Origin: a candidate division Zixibacteria bacterium 4484_95
GTDB lineage: Bacteria; Zixibacteria; MSB-5A5; UBA10806; 4484-95
DNA length: 55,683 bases
NCBI GenBank assembly: GCA_002085375.1
Contig: NATP01000019.1
Span: 1-55,683 of the forward strand
Reading direction: 5' to 3'
Positions 41,860 to 51,229 of the stretch are shown here, piece after piece. The notes under the pieces are model-generated. The model searched no databases. It had not been told where the DNA came from and saw nothing but the letters and a program-made list of their open reading frames with translations. The position numbers and the translations under genes are program-made. Numbering within the stretch: the stretch's first letter is position 1; every line of letters starts with the position of its first letter.

Positions 41860-43089
41860 ATGTCTAAGGATAATCATATAGTTGGTCTTGATGTAGGTTG
41901 TTCGAAGGTGGCGGTAGTGGTAGCCGAACCGGGTGATAATGGTGGTTTGAGACTTTTAGGTATCGGGAAAGCTCCGACCGAGGGTTTGAAACGTGGTATA
42001 GTAGTGGATCTGGAGAAGATGGTTGGTTCTATTCATTCTGCTGTAACAGATGCCGAGATGGTTTCCGGTTGTAAGATAAATTCTGTGAATGCCTGTATAT
42101 CTGGAGAGCATATTAAAAGTATCAACAGCCGGGGAGTTATCGCTATTGGCAAAGGGTCCTCGGAGATAACAAGGTCGGAGGTTGAAAGGGTTATCGAAGC
42201 GGCTCGAGCTGTAGCTATTCCTGCCGACCGGGAGATAATTCATGTTTTGCCCCAGGAGTTTATCGTTGATGACCAAAATGGAATAGTTGACCCGATCGGG
42301 ATGTCGGGCATTCGCCTTGAGGTAAGTGTTCATATGGTAACCGGTTCGGCAGCGGCTATTATGAATGTAGTCAAAGCAATCGAGAAGGCAGGTCTTGAGA
42401 TAGAGGAGCTTATACTGGGGCCGCTTGCTGCCGCTTATGCTGTGTTGAATCCTGATGAGAGGGAACTTGGTTGTGTATTGATTGATATGGGAGCGGGAAC
42501 AACCGGGATTGCAGCATTTTTAGATGGTGCAATTAAACATACAGCTGTACTTGGTATCGGTGGTAAAAACGTAACTAATGATATCGCAATTGGTTTGCGC
42601 ACTCCTTTAGAACAGGCTGAGAGGATAAAATGCCAATATGGTTCTGCTCTTTCGACTATCGTTGCTTCCGACGAGTTAATTACCGTTCCCGGTGTAGTGG
42701 GACGCCAGTCAAAGGAGGTTTCACGCTCGGTTTTGGCAGCTATAGTTGAACCCAGGACAGAGGAGATTTTTTCGCTTGTGGCTCGGGAATTAAAGAAAGC
42801 AAACCTTGCGGAATCCTTGGCATCAGGTATAGTACTAACAGGTGGTGCTTCACAACTTGAGGGTATCCCTGAACTTGCCGAGCAGTTATTCGACCTTCCC
42901 GCAAAACTTGTCCGTCCAGAATGTGTAATAGAAAGTGGCCAACAGTTACCCGGTCCCGAATTCACGGCCTCGGTTGGTCTGGTGAGATATGCTCTTATGA
43001 GTGAGCAACCCGTTAAAACCAGGGCTATCAAGAAGCGAGGTCTTAAGGTGTTTGAGAAAATAAAAAATATATTTTCTGAATATTTTTAA
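41860..43089 (+). CDS. ftsA: Cell division protein FtsA
   Basis: 409 residues from ATG 41860, chosen over the TTG at 41854 because AAGGA lies 8 bp upstream and the protein then begins SKDNHIVGLDVGCSKV. This actin-like ATPase tethers FtsZ to the membrane. Phosphate loops VGLDVGCSKVAVVV and VLIDMGAGTTGIAAF, and the later GIVLTGGASQLEGIPELAEQLF, are intact. The SHS2/1C domain lies between. The C-terminal amphipathic tail (KKRGLKVFEKIKNIFSEYF) can act as the membrane-targeting helix. Confidence 0.96.
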   Translation: MSKDNHIVGLDVGCSKVAVVVAEPGDNGGLRLLGIGKAPTEGLKRGIVVDLEKMVGSIHSAVTDAEMVSGCKINSVNACISGEHIKSINSRGVIAIGKGSSEITRSEVERVIEAARAVAIPADREIIHVLPQEFIVDDQNGIVDPIGMSGIRLEVSVHMVTGSAAAIMNVVKAIEKAGLEIEELILGPLAAAYAVLNPDERELGCVLIDMGAGTTGIAAFLDGAIKHTAVLGIGGKNVTNDIAIGLRTPLEQAERIKCQYGSALSTIVASDELITVPGVVGRQSKEVSRSVLAAIVEPRTEEIFSLVARELKKANLAESLASGIVLTGGASQLEGIPELAEQLFDLPAKLVRPECVIESGQQLPGPEFTASVGLVRYALMSEQPVKTRAIKKRGLKVFEKIKNIFSEYF

Positions 43090-43123
43090 CTTCCTCTACT
43101 GGAGGGGATAGGAAGGAAGTACC

Positions 43124-44323
43124 GTGATTGAATTAGATGTTGAAAGCGAGGCCTATGCAAGGATGAAAGTTATTGGCATAGGTGGTGGAGGTGGAAATGC
43201 TGTCAACCGCATGATCGAGGCTGGTCTGTTTGGAGTTAAGTTTGTCTCCATAAATACAGATCGCCAGGATCTTGATTTTAGCCGTGCGGACGACAAGGTT
43301 CAAATCGGTAAAAAGTTGACTAAAGGGCTTGGTGCAGGTGCTAATCCGGATATAGGAAAGATGGCAGCTGAGGAGGATATCGATAACATTAGAAAAGCTG
43401 TCAGCGGTGCCGACATGGTTTTTATAACATGTGGTATGGGCGGTGGTACCGGCACTGGCGCTGCACCCATCGTCTCTAAATGTACTCGGGAACAGGGTGC
43501 TCTTACAGTAGGCATAGTAACCAAGCCATTTAATTTTGAGGGACCTAGGAGGATGTCTCAGGCTATGGCTGGTATCGCTAAGTTAAGGGAAAGTGTCGAT
43601 ACACTTATAATAATTCCCAATCAGCGCCTGTTGCAAATCCTTGATCCTACAACCGCTTTTGAGGAGGCTTTTCGCAAAGCTGATGAGGTGCTGTATTCGG
43701 CCACCAAAGGTATCGCCGATTTGATAACTCGTCATGGCTTGATAAATTTAGATTTTGCGGATGTCAGGACTGTGATGTCTGAGAAAGGTGATGCCCTGAT
43801 GGGCACCGGTTTCGGTTGTGGTGAGAGCGGCGCGGAGCTGGCTGCAAAAATGGCCATAAGTTCACCGCTGTTAGAAGACATCGATATCTCGGGAGCTAAA
43901 GGAGTGTTGGTTAATATCACCGGTGGCAAGAAAATAACTATCACAAATGTTAATGACGCCATGGAGGCTGTTTATGCGGCTGTTGGCGGTAATGCTAATA
44001 TCATTTTCGGCGCCGTTATCGATGACAACCTTGATGATGAAATTTACGTAACCGTTATCGCCACCGGATTTGGAAAAAAGGACGAGTTTATAACAAAGCA
44101 GGTTGTTCCGGGTGAGCTTTTCGCAGGCGAGAATGGAGGTCTTAAACCGCCCGTTAGTCGTAAGAGAAAACCAGCTAAATATCAAAGACCTATTTATAGG
44201 GAGATCGTTAACAACGACCGTTATCCTGAAAATATCGAAAAACCTACTTTTGAAAGGTTTCCCAAGACGGATCAGGTTGAGGAGAACTGGCACAAGGAGG
44301 ATTTAAGCGACCAGCCAGAATAG
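43124..44323 (+). CDS. ftsZ: Cell division protein FtsZ
   Basis: 399 residues from GTG 43124 behind AGGAAGG. Tubulin-like GTPase that forms the Z ring. [26 protein letters not shown], tubulin signature [10 protein letters not shown] at 106-115, and the T7 loop [11 protein letters not shown] are intact. After residue 330 comes a flexible linker, then KPTFERF at 373-379, which resembles the conserved C-terminal peptide (PxFLR type) that binds FtsA, but 20 acidic residues follow it. Last gene of the dcw cluster; no clear terminator is seen downstream. Confidence 0.96.
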   Translation: MIELDVESEAYARMKVIGIGGGGGNAVNRMIEAGLFGVKFVSINTDRQDLDFSRADDKVQIGKKLTKGLGAGANPDIGKMAAEEDIDNIRKAVSGADMVFITCGMGGGTGTGAAPIVSKCTREQGALTVGIVTKPFNFEGPRRMSQAMAGIAKLRESVDTLIIIPNQRLLQILDPTTAFEEAFRKADEVLYSATKGIADLITRHGLINLDFADVRTVMSEKGDALMGTGFGCGESGAELAAKMAISSPLLEDIDISGAKGVLVNITGGKKITITNVNDAMEAVYAAVGGNANIIFGAVIDDNLDDEIYVTVIATGFGKKDEFITKQVVPGELFAGENGGLKPPVSRKRKPAKYQRPIYREIVNNDRYPENIEKPTFERFPKTDQVEENWHKEDLSDQPE

Positions 44324-44668
44324 CACATAAGCATGTTTCAGTATTTAAGTGAGGGATTTCTGTCTAATTTAAATGTAATATACTATCGTAAAGGAAGTAT
44401 AATCCATTAGAATTATAATGTGTTTTTGATCTTGTAAAAGAATTTAATTGTCAGCAACATAACGCTCCTACTCCTGTTATGTGTGATTCTTTAGCAAGAT
44501 GCCCAAGCCACTTCTTAAAATGAAAAAGTTTATGACCTATACAACCTAGATGAGGTGATATTTTAGTGTAATTGCCAGGGATGGTTTGAAATTTATTTTT
44601 GAGATTTAAGTTGATGTAGCAAATTATATTTTTAGAATGTCAAGGAATGGATTCTTAGCAAATGAAAG

Positions 44669-44696
44669 GTAGGTGCGTATTGCTATACGCTCCTAC
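44669..44696. repeat. 28-bp palindromic intergenic repeat, copy B
   Basis: Same element as at 8797-8824, with the two arms differing at two positions (positions 6 and 13 of the arm). It lies between ftsZ and the ABC-F gene. Confidence 0.75.
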
Positions 44697-44737
44697 AGTG
44701 TGAATGATTTTTATATAATCTTACCATGTCAACATCA

Positions 44738-44766
44738 TTGATTTAATACTCATAAAGTTTTAAATT
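44738..44766 (+). promoter_or_regulatory. Candidate promoter giving a leaderless ABC-F mRNA
   Basis: TTGATT (44738-44743) and TAAATT (44761-44766) are 17 bp apart. A start 7 bp after the -10 would fall on the ATG at 44773, which has no ribosome site. Consensus match only. Confidence 0.35.
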
Positions 44767-44772
44767 GTATTT

Positions 44773-46656
44773 ATGATTATCGCCTCGGTTTCCAATGTCT
44801 CAAAGAGTTATCCGTCTATTACTGTTCTGGATGATGTTTCTTTAGCTATAAAGAAGGGGGAGAAGATAGGGTTTGTTGGTGCCAACGGTACAGGTAAAAC
44901 AACTCTACTTGAGATAATCTATGGCACTATTGAGGTTGATTCAGGAATCATTAACAAAATAAGAAATCTGAAAATTGCATATCTTCCTCAATCACCATCG
45001 GCTACATTAAGAAGGCAGAGTCATGCAGATATCACTGTATTTGACTTCATTAAAGCCGGTCATGGTGAGATATTTTCGCTTAAGAGTGAAATCAGCGAAC
45101 TTGAGCAGAAAATATCATCAGGACGAGCCACGCGAGCTGATAGGGAACGTTATGGTAAGGCCCTGGACTTATTTGAGAATTTGGGTGGTTATGGAATCGA
45201 GGCTAAAAGCGAAAAAATCGCCGTTGGTGTAGGGCTGGCAAAGGAATTATTGGATAGACCGGTAAGAAAGCTTTCAAATGGACAGATGAACCGCACTACA
45301 TTAGCGCGCCTGTTGATAGCCAACCCCGATTTGATGCTTTTGGATGAGCCGACCAACCATCTCGATATTGAAGGTATCGAGTTTCTTGAGAACTATTTAA
45401 GTACATGCTCGGCAGCAGCGGTCATAGTATCTCACGATAGGAGGTTTTTGGATCGGACAGCTGAAAAGATCTGGGAAATTTATCCCCCGAAGGTGAAAGT
45501 TTATCCTGGCAATTACAGTGCCTATTTGGAGAGAAAGCATAAGCAGGATGAACAGGCTTTAAGGGCATATATCCGACAACAGGAATTTATTGTCAGGACA
45601 GAGTTTTTCATTCGCAAATATATTGCTGGCCAGAAGACAAAGCAGGCAAAATCAAGGCGCAAAATGCTTGAAAAGCTGGAACGTTTAAAGAAACCACACG
45701 GGGCAGACAAGAGCATCAAGCTTAAATTTTCCGATGTTGGGCGGTCAGATCGAATAGTCTGCCGATTTGATGATGTCGATTTTGGGTATGACCAAAAACC
45801 GTTGCTCAAACAATTGAGTTTTACGATTGAGCGTGGCGACAAAGTTGGTCTTCTGGGTAAAAACGGCACGGGTAAAACGACCATCCTTAAGTTGATAACG
45901 GGTAACCTGAAACCTGACGATGGACAAATTTTGCGGGGTAAAAAAATAAATATGGGTTATTTTCGCCAATCTGGTCCGCGGTTTAATCCTGAAGATCAGG
46001 TTATCGATGTTGTCAAGAGAGTCTTGCCTGATTATAGCGAGGGCAGTATTCGGGATTTTTTAGCGAAATTTTTATTTACGGGTGAGGATGTTTTTCGGCC
46101 AGTGAAAACTTTCTCCGGTGGCCAGCTAAGCCGACTTGTCTTAGCCACTCTTATGGCTACAAAACCGAATTTTCTAATCCTCGATGAGCCAACCAATCAC
46201 CTTGATATCCCATCGCGAGAGGCTCTTGAAAATGCCCTTGAGAACTACACTGGAACACTTCTCGTAGTATCACACGACCGGTTTTTCTTGGATGCAATCG
46301 TCAATAAAATCCTTCTGCTGGAGGATGGGAATATTACCACTTATCTTGGTAATTATTCTTACTTTGAATCAGGAAAGCAAGAGATATCAGAAGTTACAAA
46401 AACGGTTGAGCGACTAGGTAAGAAGTCAATACGAAAACCAAAAAGCAAAAAGGTTAACCCCTTGATTATAAGAAAGATAAAAGAAGAAATAAAAGTCCTG
46501 GAAAAGGATTTGATAAAGGTTGAGGATAACTTGAAGTCTGGTAAATATAAATACAACTGGGAGAAGCTCCATATATTGCAGGATGAGAAGACCGAGCTTG
46601 AAAATCGACTTCTTTTGTTATACGAACAGCTTGAAAATATTTCGGCAAAGGAGTAA
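44773..46656 (+). CDS. ABC-F family ATPase (ribosome-associated type)
   Basis: 627 residues with two ABC domains and no membrane segments, the ABC-F layout (Uup/YheS/EttA group). Domain 1: Walker A GANGTGKTT at 36-44, signature LSNGQMNRTTLA, Walker B LMLLDEPTNHLDI. Domain 2: Walker A GKNGTGKT at 362-369, signature FSGGQLSRLVLA, Walker B FLILDEPTNHLDI. The interdomain P-site linker (around 250-310) is long and basic. The C-terminal 90 residues are a lysine-rich coiled coil (IIRKIKEEIKVLEKDLIKVE). Probably acts on the ribosome. The ATG lacks a ribosome site and may be leaderless. Confidence 0.92.
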   Translation: MIIASVSNVSKSYPSITVLDDVSLAIKKGEKIGFVGANGTGKTTLLEIIYGTIEVDSGIINKIRNLKIAYLPQSPSATLRRQSHADITVFDFIKAGHGEIFSLKSEISELEQKISSGRATRADRERYGKALDLFENLGGYGIEAKSEKIAVGVGLAKELLDRPVRKLSNGQMNRTTLARLLIANPDLMLLDEPTNHLDIEGIEFLENYLSTCSAAAVIVSHDRRFLDRTAEKIWEIYPPKVKVYPGNYSAYLERKHKQDEQALRAYIRQQEFIVRTEFFIRKYIAGQKTKQAKSRRKMLEKLERLKKPHGADKSIKLKFSDVGRSDRIVCRFDDVDFGYDQKPLLKQLSFTIERGDKVGLLGKNGTGKTTILKLITGNLKPDDGQILRGKKINMGYFRQSGPRFNPEDQVIDVVKRVLPDYSEGSIRDFLAKFLFTGEDVFRPVKTFSGGQLSRLVLATLMATKPNFLILDEPTNHLDIPSREALENALENYTGTLLVVSHDRFFLDAIVNKILLLEDGNITTYLGNYSYFESGKQEISEVTKTVERLGKKSIRKPKSKKVNPLIIRKIKEEIKVLEKDLIKVEDNLKSGKYKYNWEKLHILQDEKTELENRLLLLYEQLENISAKE

Positions 46657-46713
46657 TAGATAAACATTGTAACGAAACTCAATAAAATCCACTTTCCGAT
46701 TCTGATATTCATC

Positions 46714-48216
46714 GTGGTCTTTTCACTTTTTCCAAACAACGATCAGTGGTTCGATTCTTATACTTATGCTTTAAATGTTAGGGATGGTGTTGATTTATTT
46801 CATCCACATCATCTGCTTTACAATGTGCTGGGGTATTTATTTTACAATGCATTCAAATTTACAGGCATTGGAAGTTTGAAGCTTCTTTCTTTTGTAAATT
46901 CGATTTTTGGTGTATTTACATTGGTGCTGATTTTTTTGATTGTAAAAAGTCGAAAAGGTTCGATATCAGCAACACTTTCAACCCTGATAATCGGTTTTTT
47001 ATATTCATTCTGGTATTACTCCACCTCAGTTGAGGTTAATATGCCGGCTTTGATGTTTTTATTCATTGCCCTATACCTGTTAACGGTTAAGCCACAGTCA
47101 AGAACAAACACAATAGCCGTCTATATTTTTATTTCAGTCGGCGTCCTTTTCCATCAATTGTTGATATTAAGTTTAATTCCTATTTTTATTTATGATATAA
47201 AGAAATACCGTTCATTTGCTAAACCTGTTTTATATGTTTTGCCCGGTTTTGGGATAATGGCACTGACATATATCATAATCGGGATATTGAAGGCACCCGA
47301 GAAAAGCATAAATGGATTGTATGAGTGGTTGACATTGTATAGCCACTATGGCCAATGGGGTAAAATTAGAACCGAGAATTTAATAATCGGTTTTTGGGGA
47401 ATAACAAAAACTATATTCGGAGGAGATAGCCTCAGGCGGATTTTTTATGATGGTAGGTTATCCTGGTTAAATATGATTTATTGCATGGCTGTAGTTATTG
47501 TAACTACAGGGATGGTCTGGCTTTTATTGACTTCCATAATATTGTTTTGGCGTCATCACAATCAACAAGGGTTGTTGATGTTGGGCTTTATCTTCGTTTT
47601 TGGAGTATTTGCTTTCTGGTGGGCTCCCAGCGATGATGGTTTTTGGCTTTTTCCCGTTATTTTGGTTTTGCTTTTTGCGTTTGGAGAGAACAGTTATAGA
47701 TATCAAAGGCAAAAAATAACTAATGTTGTTCTGATTTTACTTTTAGCGATAAACATTGGTTACGAGATTATCCCTGCCTCACAAAAGGAGAACTCGATTG
47801 CCCGACAGGGAGCGAGTGCTTTGGCAAGGTTTGAACTTGCAACCAGTGATCTGGTACTGACTAATTTTAACCAGATACGCTTAGCGTTAGATTATCATCA
47901 CCGGATAAAAGTACCTACTGCAAGTCTTGTATATTTAGAAAGCGGTGATAAAGATATTGTGATCTCAAATTACCAAAAACGTATTAAAGAAGTTCTTTCA
48001 AGGGGAAAAGTTCTATTATTTGAAGATGAGATTAGGCCTGAACCCCACAGGCGATTTCTTTACGAACGGTTTTCCCCTGATGATTATTCCAAAACGTATA
48101 GCCCTTTTATTCCTTATTTAATACCTGTAGACTCTATTAAAGCTTACGGTAGAAATGTAATTATATATCGGATCGATCCTGAGATAATATCCGCTGGTAA
48201 GATTACATCAGAATGA
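46714..48216 (+). CDS. Polytopic membrane protein (DUF2723/GT39-like)
   Basis: 500 residues from GTG 46714, with eight to ten membrane helices in the first 350. The early loop NNDQWFDSYTYALNVRDGVDLFHPHHLLYNVLG resembles DUF2723-type glycosyltransferase-like proteins (family: an acidic residue, then HPPGYPLY). The GTG start cuts the first helix in two: the frame is open back to 46660 and encodes NKIHFPILIFIVVFSLF across the GTG. A ribosome site AAAGGAG (46647-46653) sits 6 bp before an ATA at 46660 and 12 bp before an ATT at 46666. A non-standard start is therefore possible. Sugar transfer is inferred only. Confidence 0.7.
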   Translation: MVFSLFPNNDQWFDSYTYALNVRDGVDLFHPHHLLYNVLGYLFYNAFKFTGIGSLKLLSFVNSIFGVFTLVLIFLIVKSRKGSISATLSTLIIGFLYSFWYYSTSVEVNMPALMFLFIALYLLTVKPQSRTNTIAVYIFISVGVLFHQLLILSLIPIFIYDIKKYRSFAKPVLYVLPGFGIMALTYIIIGILKAPEKSINGLYEWLTLYSHYGQWGKIRTENLIIGFWGITKTIFGGDSLRRIFYDGRLSWLNMIYCMAVVIVTTGMVWLLLTSIILFWRHHNQQGLLMLGFIFVFGVFAFWWAPSDDGFWLFPVILVLLFAFGENSYRYQRQKITNVVLILLLAINIGYEIIPASQKENSIARQGASALARFELATSDLVLTNFNQIRLALDYHHRIKVPTASLVYLESGDKDIVISNYQKRIKEVLSRGKVLLFEDEIRPEPHRRFLYERFSPDDYSKTYSPFIPYLIPVDSIKAYGRNVIIYRIDPEIISAGKITSE

Positions 48217-48320
48217 CATTTAGCTCCTTACGGTAGGAGTAGTATTATTGTTCAACCGGTCCGGGGCGAATTGTGGACTGATGGTACGATAGATGCAGGC
48301 TGTATTTGTCTATTAAGAAG
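48217..48320. other. Spacer between convergent genes
   Basis: 104 bp between two stops. Bases 48224-48239 form an imperfect hairpin (CTCCTTA/GTAGGAG) whose arms recall the ends of the 28-bp palindrome family; it has no T-tract. It may serve as a weak bidirectional terminator. Confidence 0.3.
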
Positions 48321-50315
48321 CTATTTCAAAATATGGTCCATGAAATAGACATAATAGCTGGTGTATTCGTCGATAACTTTTTGTTTGGTGGTTGGTCCGT
48401 GACCGGATGTTGTATCCTCGAAATATAAAACATCCTTGCCTAGTTTGCCGAGGAGATATCCGAAGCGACGTGGATCTCCAGCGAAAACTCGGGGGTCATT
48501 GAAACCACTGGTTATGAATATCGGTTTTTTGAGATTTTCGGATTTGAAGATGGGTGATAAGTCATGTGTCAGATCACTACCTATCTTGCCGAATTCGAGT
48601 TCCCAAATCTTCAGGCCGCCTTTGTCACCATGGATTTGGCAATAATCATGGTCGGCGACTCCTACTTGGCTTATGGCACAGGCGAACTTTTCCGGAGCTG
48701 TTACAGAAAGGTAGTTTACTGTATAACCACCATATGAAGCACCCCAGATACCGATTTTATCGGGATTAGAGTACCCTTCATTAATCAGGTAATCTAAGGC
48801 GGCTTCGGCATCGCCCAAAGCAGCATATCGTCCCTCGAGATTATCAGCCTTTTCCCAAGCGGGACCATATCCCGTTGAACCTCTGACATTGGGGCGCAGA
48901 ATAATTATACCTTTTGATAAGGCAAAAGCGAGATTTCTCTGGAAGTATGGATGCCATTGTTCGGGAGGCCCACCATGATAATCGACTATAGCGGGATTGT
49001 TGCCGTCTTTTTTAACGTTTGTTGGAACGTAAAGAAGTGCTGGTATCATTGTGCCATCTTTGGATGGATAACGAATAACTTTGACTTTTATATTGGAAAA
49101 ATCGAAACCGAACGTGGAAACAGAAGCCAAAGGTATAATTTCATTTACACCTAAGCGGAAATAATATATTGATGGTTGAATGTTTGGTGAGCTGAAACCG
49201 TAAACAAATTCGCCATAATCGTTGACGAAACCATTTTCATCAAAGGGGCCTTCGCCTGAGAGGTAACCCACTGGTAGTTTGGGCACATTCAATATATTAC
49301 CATTGAGATCAAAAGCCTCCAGTTCGGAATAACCATCCTTGTTTAGGGTTATGATAGCCGATCTTACACTTTTAACATATTCAAAACCAGCCGATTCCAT
49401 TTTGGGGTCATAGACAAGGTGCATTTTTTTCGGCTTTTTCAGTTTTATATAGACAACTTTATTGAATTCATCCGGCATGGAGAGAGCGTCGGTAATAAAT
49501 ACAACACGGCCATCTCCGGTAAAGAGTGCATTTTCAAAATTGCCACGTTTAGTGAGGTTTTTGGTTTTCAGGGTGTTTTCATCTAAAATGAAAAGTTGGT
49601 TTTCGGAAAAGGAGAAGAATCGGCCGCAAAGGAGCAGACCATTTTCGTAATCGTAAATGCCAGCCCATTCTTTATCTTGGTAAAGCGTGTCTAACTTATC
49701 GGTTGGAATAGTGTATTTACAGAAGAACTGGTTTTGCCGGTCGTCGATTGTTAAGAAAAACTCGTCTTTGTTCTTAAAGACGATGTTAGCGTATCTAACA
49801 TCAGGATTAACCAAAAGCGGTTTGAAGCTGCCATCGCGGTTGAACATGTAAACATCGTGTCGTTCGCTACCGTGATACATAACCAGAACCAGAACGAATT
49901 CACCAGAAGGATAAACATCATAACCCCATATCGAATAACCTTCTTCAGCCCAGTTGTTTGGTGAAAGCTGTTTTGGCCACCCCATTGGTTTATCGATATA
50001 AAAGAGGTGGCTGATTTCGCCGGTGATTCTCATCATGAAATATATTCTACCTGTGTTATCTATCTGGGGGTAGCTGACATGATCTATTCCCAGAAGGAAG
50101 GAAAGGTCTTTATAGGTTTTTTCCCAGTAGGGGGAACTTTCGAGTTTTTCCTTGGTTGCCTGATTACAGCTGTCAATGTAAGCCATCATACGGCTGGTGT
50201 CGGAGATAATCCAGTTATCTGCTTCCTTGAGAATATCCTCTATCTTTCCGGCAAATCCTGTAGCTGTATAATATCCTAATATTGCCAAACATACGAAAAC
50301 AATGCATCTTTTCAC
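48321..50315 (-). CDS. Exported S9 (prolyl oligopeptidase family) peptidase
   Basis: 664 residues from GTG with AAGGAGGAAAG upstream. Signal peptide at 1-22 (CIVFVCLAILGYYTATGFA). N-terminal beta-propeller over about 60-390 (DNTGRIYFMMRITGE, YDVYPSGEFVLVLVMY). The C-terminal alpha/beta hydrolase domain carries the full triad: Ser527 in GASYGG, Asp607 in GFNDPRVF, His639 in SGHG. VDYHGGPPEQW supplies the oxyanion region. It probably cleaves peptides in the periplasm or outside. It is a single-gene unit. Confidence 0.92.
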   Translation of the reverse strand: MKRCIVFVCLAILGYYTATGFAGKIEDILKEADNWIISDTSRMMAYIDSCNQATKEKLESSPYWEKTYKDLSFLLGIDHVSYPQIDNTGRIYFMMRITGEISHLFYIDKPMGWPKQLSPNNWAEEGYSIWGYDVYPSGEFVLVLVMYHGSERHDVYMFNRDGSFKPLLVNPDVRYANIVFKNKDEFFLTIDDRQNQFFCKYTIPTDKLDTLYQDKEWAGIYDYENGLLLCGRFFSFSENQLFILDENTLKTKNLTKRGNFENALFTGDGRVVFITDALSMPDEFNKVVYIKLKKPKKMHLVYDPKMESAGFEYVKSVRSAIITLNKDGYSELEAFDLNGNILNVPKLPVGYLSGEGPFDENGFVNDYGEFVYGFSSPNIQPSIYYFRLGVNEIIPLASVSTFGFDFSNIKVKVIRYPSKDGTMIPALLYVPTNVKKDGNNPAIVDYHGGPPEQWHPYFQRNLAFALSKGIIILRPNVRGSTGYGPAWEKADNLEGRYAALGDAEAALDYLINEGYSNPDKIGIWGASYGGYTVNYLSVTAPEKFACAISQVGVADHDYCQIHGDKGGLKIWELEFGKIGSDLTHDLSPIFKSENLKKPIFITSGFNDPRVFAGDPRRFGYLLGKLGKDVLYFEDTTSGHGPTTKQKVIDEYTSYYVYFMDHILK

Positions 50316-50437
50316 TTAACTTTCCTCCTTAAACATTTTCCATTTTTACATTTTTGTAAACGTATTTTCATTGATATAGTTACGATTAAAGATAAAAATT
50401 GATACAATAAGTTTTTCATAGCATTTATTGTAAATAC

Positions 50438-51229
50438 TTAACCTTCTTTAACATCGTAGTTGTAAAGGATTTTGCTTAACAGTTTATCTATCTGGTTAAT
50501 TCTGAAAGGCTTGGCGATATAGCCGCTGGCACCTTCCTGAATTGCTTTCTTGGGAGGATATGCTAAAGGATAGCCTGTTATAATTACAACTGGCAGGTCC
50601 GGATATTTGGATTTTATTGACTGCAAGAGTTGTATACCATTTATCCTGGGCATCATTATATCAGTAATGACGAGGTCGTAGTTGTTATTATCGATCGTCT
50701 CTAATGCTTCCTTTCCATCCTTTGCCCCATCGGCCTGGTAACCTAAGGCATCAAGGGAGTCAAGCATGGTTTTTAGAATTGATTGTTCATCATCGACAAC
50801 CAGGATTTTTTTGCGTGTAGGTAAATGTCTTGATGCAACAAAATCATAACCCTTTAAAGTTTTTTCAATCAACTCCTCCACTTTGCCGATTCTAAACGGT
50901 TTTACCAGAAAACCATCAGCTCCAGCTTCAAGAACATTTTTTTCTGGAACACCTTTACCTGAAATCGCCAATACAGGCATTTGAGGATATTCCTCTTTGA
51001 TTGTTTTTATCAAATCGATACCTGATTTATCCTTCAATATGACATCGGTTATGATGACATCGATATTTTCGGATTTTAAAATACCCAGAGCCCGTTGGTA
51101 ATCTTCAGCGGTAATAGTATTATATCCGATGGCTTCAAGCGTATCACCCAGTAGTTCGCGAATCATCTTTTCGTCGTCCACCACCAGTATTTTTATAGAA
51201 TCGATGTCATATGATAAGTTATCCATCAA
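50438..51229 (-). CDS. Double-receiver response regulator without an output domain
   Basis: 263 residues made of two complete CheY-like domains. Domain 1: acidic pair at 18-19, phospho-Asp D62 (IITDVIL), Lys110 (LVKPF). Domain 2: acidic pair at 146-147, phospho-Asp D190 (VITDIMM), Lys240 (IAKPF). The two are clearly related to each other and joined by a short basic linker (RHLPTRKK). There is no DNA-binding or enzymatic output, so it acts by protein contact or as a phosphate sink. It overlaps the phosphohexomutase gene by 4 nt and shares its promoter. No histidine kinase is in the window. Confidence 0.9.
   Translation of the reverse strand: MMDNLSYDIDSIKILVVDDEKMIRELLGDTLEAIGYNTITAEDYQRALGILKSENIDVIITDVILKDKSGIDLIKTIKEEYPQMPVLAISGKGVPEKNVLEAGADGFLVKPFRIGKVEELIEKTLKGYDFVASRHLPTRKKILVVDDEQSILKTMLDSLDALGYQADGAKDGKEALETIDNNNYDLVITDIMMPRINGIQLLQSIKSKYPDLPVVIITGYPLAYPPKKAIQEGASGYIAKPFRINQIDKLLSKILYNYDVKEG

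Larger units (their letters stand above)
44324..44772. other. 449-bp intergenic region after ftsZ
   Basis: No gene is supported. It holds a hairpin with 7-bp arms (44457-44463/44476-44482), a 28-bp imperfect palindrome (44669-44696) and a candidate promoter (44738-44766) for the ABC-F gene. The rest is AT-rich and shows nothing I can name. It is the largest intergenic gap in the window. Confidence 0.5.

Noticed and set aside
42435-43031. 198-codon minus-strand ORF antisense to ftsA
   Set aside because: Shadow of ftsA codon usage; no ribosome site and no recognisable domain.
48224-48239. Fourth copy of the 28-bp palindrome
   Set aside because: Only the outer few bases resemble the family; too short and mismatched to claim.
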